A DNA stretch of 64,000 nucleotides from Geodermatophilus sabuli (GTDB taxonomy: Bacteria > Actinomycetota > Actinomycetes > Mycobacteriales > Geodermatophilaceae), in contig NZ_OBDO01000010.1 of assembly GCF_900215145.1 (NCBI RefSeq), forward strand, positions 62,001 through 126,000, in the 5' to 3' direction. The translations under genes and the position numbers were made by a program. The notes below the pieces were generated by a model. That model did not search any database and was not told the origin of the DNA. It was given only the letters and a program-made list of their open reading frames with translations. Shown piece by piece: positions 61,560 to 64,000 of this stretch. The first letter of the stretch is position 1. Every line of letters begins with the position of its first letter.

Positions 61560-62239
61560 GACTGCGTCGCCTCCTCCCCGGCCCCCGCGCGGACGAATCC
61601 GCGCTCGCGTGCGTAGTCGGCCAGCAGCTTCTGCAGCCCTCGACGACCGCGGTGCAGCCGGGACATCACCGTGCCGATGGGCGTGCCCATGATCTCGGCG
61701 ATCTCCTTGTAGGCGAACCCCTCGACGTCGGCGAGGTAGACCGCCAGCCGGAAGTCCTCCGGCAGCTGCTGGAGGGCCTCCTTGATGTCGGAGTCCGGGA
61801 GGTGGTCCAGCGCCTCGATCTCGGCCGACCGCAGGCCGCTGGAGCTGTGCTCCTCGGCGGCGTACAGCTGCCAGTCCTGCACCTGGTCGGTGGGGTACTG
61901 CTGCGGCTGACGCTGCTTCTTGCGGTAGCTGTTGATGTAGGTGTTGGTCAGGATCCGGTACAGCCAGGCCTTGAGGTTGGTGCCCTCGGCGAACTGGTGG
62001 AACGCGGAGTAGGCCTTGACGAACGTCTCCTGGACGAGGTCCTCGGCGTCGGCGGGGTTGCGGGTCATCCGCAGGGCCGCCGGGTAGAGCTGGTCGAGGA
62101 ACGGCAGCGCGTCGCGCTCGAAGCGGGCGTCGCGCTCGGCCCGCGTCTCGGCGATCTCGGTGCGGCTGCCACCGGCGCGCGCCTCGGGCACCTCCACCGG
62201 CGTCGTCTCGGGGTTCAGGTCCGCGGACTCCTCAGGCAC
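61556..62239 (-). CDS. sigR: RNA polymerase sigma factor SigR
   Basis: This 227-residue ECF sigma factor controls the thiol-oxidative stress response. Region 2 has [20 protein letters not shown] and [20 protein letters not shown], and region 4 has [20 protein letters not shown] and [17 protein letters not shown] at 62239 is chosen since the upstream frame is low-complexity. Transcription starts at a SigR-type promoter, so it should be autoregulated. It is coupled to rsrA. Confidence 0.94.
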   Translation of the reverse strand: MPEESADLNPETTPVEVPEARAGGSRTEIAETRAERDARFERDALPFLDQLYPAALRMTRNPADAEDLVQETFVKAYSAFHQFAEGTNLKAWLYRILTNTYINSYRKKQRQPQQYPTDQVQDWQLYAAEEHSSSGLRSAEIEALDHLPDSDIKEALQQLPEDFRLAVYLADVEGFAYKEIAEIMGTPIGTVMSRLHRGRRGLQKLLADYARERGFVRAGAGEEATQS

Positions 62240-62380
62240 CGACCGTCCTCTCTGCGGCCCCCGGACGCGGGGTACCGCCTCGGTCGATCCTAGCCGCGCG
62301 GCGTCGGGGCGGCCCGGGGGACGCCGGTGCGCGACCCGCTGACGGGCGCTGGAGGACAGGGTGCTGCTCACGGGCAGTCC

Positions 62381-62408
62381 AACTCCACCGTGGCGGGCCG
62401 CCATTCCC
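62381..62408 (-). promoter_or_regulatory. SigR-type autoregulatory promoter
   Basis: On the minus strand GGGAAT (62403-62408) is followed after 19 nt by GTT (62381-62383). The SigR consensus is GGAAT-N18-GTT, so the match is close with one extra base. The predicted start is about 130 nt before sigR. Confidence 0.6.
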
Positions 62409-62451
62409 CGTGCGACCCGGATCTCCGTCATCCACGTCCGCGAGCCGGAGC

Positions 62452-62457
62452 TAGGCT
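62452..62457 (+). promoter_or_regulatory. Leaderless-type -10 box of the YbaK gene
   Basis: TAGGCT ends 8 nt before the GTG at 62466, without a ribosome-binding site. It overlaps the divergent sigR promoter region. Confidence 0.45.
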
Positions 62458-62465
62458 GCCGCGCC

Positions 62466-62939
62466 GTGGCGGCGACCCCGGCGGTGCGGGCCCTCGAGCG
62501 GGCCCGCGTCGCGCACACCCTGCACCCCTACGACCCCGAGCACCCCTCTGACCAGGGGCACGGCGAGGCGGCGGTGGCCGCACTGGACGCCGACCCCCGC
62601 CAGGTGTTCAAGACGCTGGTGACCCGGGTCGACGGCACGCTCACCGTCGCCGTCGTCCCGGTGAGCGGCAGCCTCGACCTCAAGGCGCTGGCCGCCGCCG
62701 CGGGCGGCCGGAAGGCGGCGATGGCCGACCCCGCCGACGCCGAGCGGACGACGGGCTACGTGCTGGGCGGGATCAGCCCGCTGGGCCAGAGGAAGGCGCT
62801 GCCGACCGTGGTCGACGACTCCGCGCTCGGCTTCGACACGGTGCTGGTGAGCGCGGGACGGCGGGGGCTGCAGGTGGAGCTGCCACCGGCCGACCTGGTG
62901 CGGCTGACGCGCGCCCGCACCGCCCCCATCGCGCGCTGA
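62466..62939 (+). CDS. ybaK: Cys-tRNA(Pro)/Cys-tRNA deacylase YbaK/EbsC
   Basis: This 157-residue editing protein hydrolyses mischarged Cys-tRNA(Pro). Family marks are [20 protein letters not shown] with the catalytic Lys in [45 protein letters not shown] and the C-terminal [20 protein letters not shown]. The GTG start is leaderless-type. It is divergent from sigR. Confidence 0.92.
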   Translation: MAATPAVRALERARVAHTLHPYDPEHPSDQGHGEAAVAALDADPRQVFKTLVTRVDGTLTVAVVPVSGSLDLKALAAAAGGRKAAMADPADAERTTGYVLGGISPLGQRKALPTVVDDSALGFDTVLVSAGRRGLQVELPPADLVRLTRARTAPIAR

Positions 62940-62991
62940 CGCCGCCGTCGACCCGTCGGTTTCCGCGGAGACCGCCAGGGAGGCGGCGTCA
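62937..62991. terminator. Bidirectional hairpin between ybaK and the spermidine-synthase-like gene
   Basis: TGACGCCGCC (62937-62946) and GGCGGCGTCA (62982-62991) form a perfect 10-bp stem that includes both stop codons. The loop is wide (35 nt), so terminator strength is uncertain. Confidence 0.5.
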
Positions 62992-64000
62992 GGTACCGGG
63001 GGCCGCGTAGGGCGTGAGCAGCTGGTCGACCGGCGCGTGGTCGTCGGTGAGCACCTCGGCGTCGCCGACGAAGCCGGTCAGCCGGTCCCCCTCGGCGACC
63101 TGCCAGGTCAGGCCGTGCCCGCGCAGCGCGCCGGCGATCGCACCGACCGGCAGGGGCCCCTGCGAGGCCACCGCGACGACGTTGCCTCCGTCGTCGCCCG
63201 CCAGGACCGGTTCCCGGCCCAGCAGCAGCACGGATCCGAAGACCGCGCGCAGGGTCGCCAGCTCCGCGCGGACGAAACCCATCGGCGGGTTGTCGATGAG
63301 GTTGGCGACGTAGACGCCGTCGTCGGCGAGCGCCCGGTCGACCAGTTCCAGCGCCTCCACGGTGGTCAGCTGCCACGGCACCGACAGGCCGCCGAAGGCG
63401 TCGCCCACCACGAGGTCGCGCTCCCCCGCCGGCTCGTCGGCCAGGCCCACCCGGGCGTCGGCCACGCGCACCCGCAGGTCGTCGGACTCGGCCAGTGCGA
63501 GCTGCTCGCGGTCCATCGCCACCACGCCCGGGTCGACCTCCAGCACCAGGCTGCGGGTGCCGGGGCGGACCTCGTCGAGGTAGCGCGGCACGGTGACCCC
63601 GCCGCCGCCGAGGTGCAGCGCGGACAGCGGCTGCCCGTCCGGGGCCATGGCGTCGGTGACCGCGGCGATCGCCCGGACGTACTCGAACTCCAGGTGCGTG
63701 GGGTCGTCGAGGTCGACGTAGGAGTGGCGCAGCGTGTCCAGCAGCAGCACCCGGCCGGAGTCCCGCTCGGGGTCGGCCACCACCCGCGCGCAGTGGTAGG
63801 CGGTCTCGGCCTCGCACGGCGTCGGGGCGATCGCGGCCAGCAGCGAGCCGGCCAGCGCGAGGACGAACAGGCCCGCCGGGACCCGGCCGGCCCCACCGCC
63901 GGCCTGCCGGCGCAGCAGCAGCCCCACCGCTCCCCCGGCCAGCACGGTCACGACGCCGGTGCCGACGAGGATGCCGCTGGTCGGGAAGACGGCGATGAGC
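62989..64000 (-). CDS. Membrane-anchored spermidine synthase-like protein, partial
   Basis: At least 337 residues lie in the window and the frame stays open to its right edge, so the N-terminus is missing. Residues before VTVLAGGAVGLLLRRQ are hydrophobic (AVFPTSGILVGTG), and VPAGLFVLALAGSLLAAIAP is another helix, which indicates the multi-helix N-terminal domain of actinobacterial fused spermidine synthases. The methyltransferase-like domain has LSALHLGGGGVTVPRYLDEV, SLVLEVDPGVVAMDREQLAL and LVVGDAFGGLSVPWQLTTVE. Polyamine synthesis is not assured. Confidence 0.82.
   Translation of the reverse strand, partial: LIAVFPTSGILVGTGVVTVLAGGAVGLLLRRQAGGGAGRVPAGLFVLALAGSLLAAIAPTPCEAETAYHCARVVADPERDSGRVLLLDTLRHSYVDLDDPTHLEFEYVRAIAAVTDAMAPDGQPLSALHLGGGGVTVPRYLDEVRPGTRSLVLEVDPGVVAMDREQLALAESDDLRVRVADARVGLADEPAGERDLVVGDAFGGLSVPWQLTTVEALELVDRALADDGVYVANLIDNPPMGFVRAELATLRAVFGSVLLLGREPVLAGDDGGNVVAVASQGPLPVGAIAGALRGHGLTWQVAEGDRLTGFVGDAEVLTDDHAPVDQLLTPYAAPGT

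Overview
This is a 64 kb chromosomal window of very high G+C from an actinobacterium. Mycothiol-type SigR/RsrA, WhiB1 next to PdtaS, the fused 2-oxoglutarate decarboxylase Kgd, DUF6104, ribosomal protein bL37, a rho gene with an Arg/Asn/Asp/Gly-rich insertion and nickel superoxide dismutase all fit Actinomycetia. Codon use, gene order and the many GTG starts suggest the Geodermatophilaceae (Blastococcus, Geodermatophilus or Modestobacter), but this is inference. I see no prophage, insertion sequence, CRISPR array or secondary-metabolite cluster. The window is mostly core chromosome with a few accessory blocks.

Layout. About 1-22273 is almost entirely minus-strand housekeeping. Read in the direction of transcription it runs argS-lysA-hom-thrC-thrB (all joined by 4-nt stop/start overlaps), rho, rpmE, prfA-prmC-tsaC, wecA, two AtpI/AtpZ-type proteins, atpBEFHAGD, an unusual gap of about 580 bp, atpC and a DUF2550 gene that leaves the window. 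From 22481 the plus strand carries a DUF3105/DUF305 pair, tRNA-Arg(CCG), a small HTH protein and a GAF-ANTAR regulator. A lipid block follows (25690-33418): an SDR facing away from an operon of acyl-CoA ligase, acyl-CoA dehydrogenase, a small coiled-coil protein, a class III-like PHA synthase, a GNAT and an MFS transporter, and then a PlsC-like protein lacking its catalytic His. Next come an ABC-F ATPase, an adenylate cyclase, a universal stress protein, an ABC exporter, an ankyrin protein and the large kgd gene.

From 43400 to 50200 there are small membrane and unknown genes, an 84-bp tandem repeat, malic enzyme, an RmlC-like epimerase, an FAD monooxygenase and the divergent sodX/sodN pair. 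From 50300 to 64000 there are a SpoIIE-type phosphatase, psd-pssA-GNAT-HAD, a diacylglycerol kinase, whiB1 facing pdtaS, two GNATs, a biotin carrier with a degenerate biotin carboxylase, bL37, the rsrA/sigR redox circuit, a YbaK deacylase and a membrane-anchored spermidine-synthase-like protein cut by the window end.

The most unusual signals concern translation. Two genes have a good Shine-Dalgarno sequence exactly 6 nt before an in-frame ATC and no well-placed normal start (ABC ATPase at 36771, phosphatase at 50344). Two more begin at a CTGA stop/start overlap with only CTG available (prmC, MFS). The arginyl-tRNA synthetase has the tetrapeptide T-L-G-S where class I enzymes carry HIGH. Several single genes have a TANNNT box 6-8 nt before the start codon, the architecture of leaderless transcripts. 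Perfect long hairpins sit between most convergent gene pairs.
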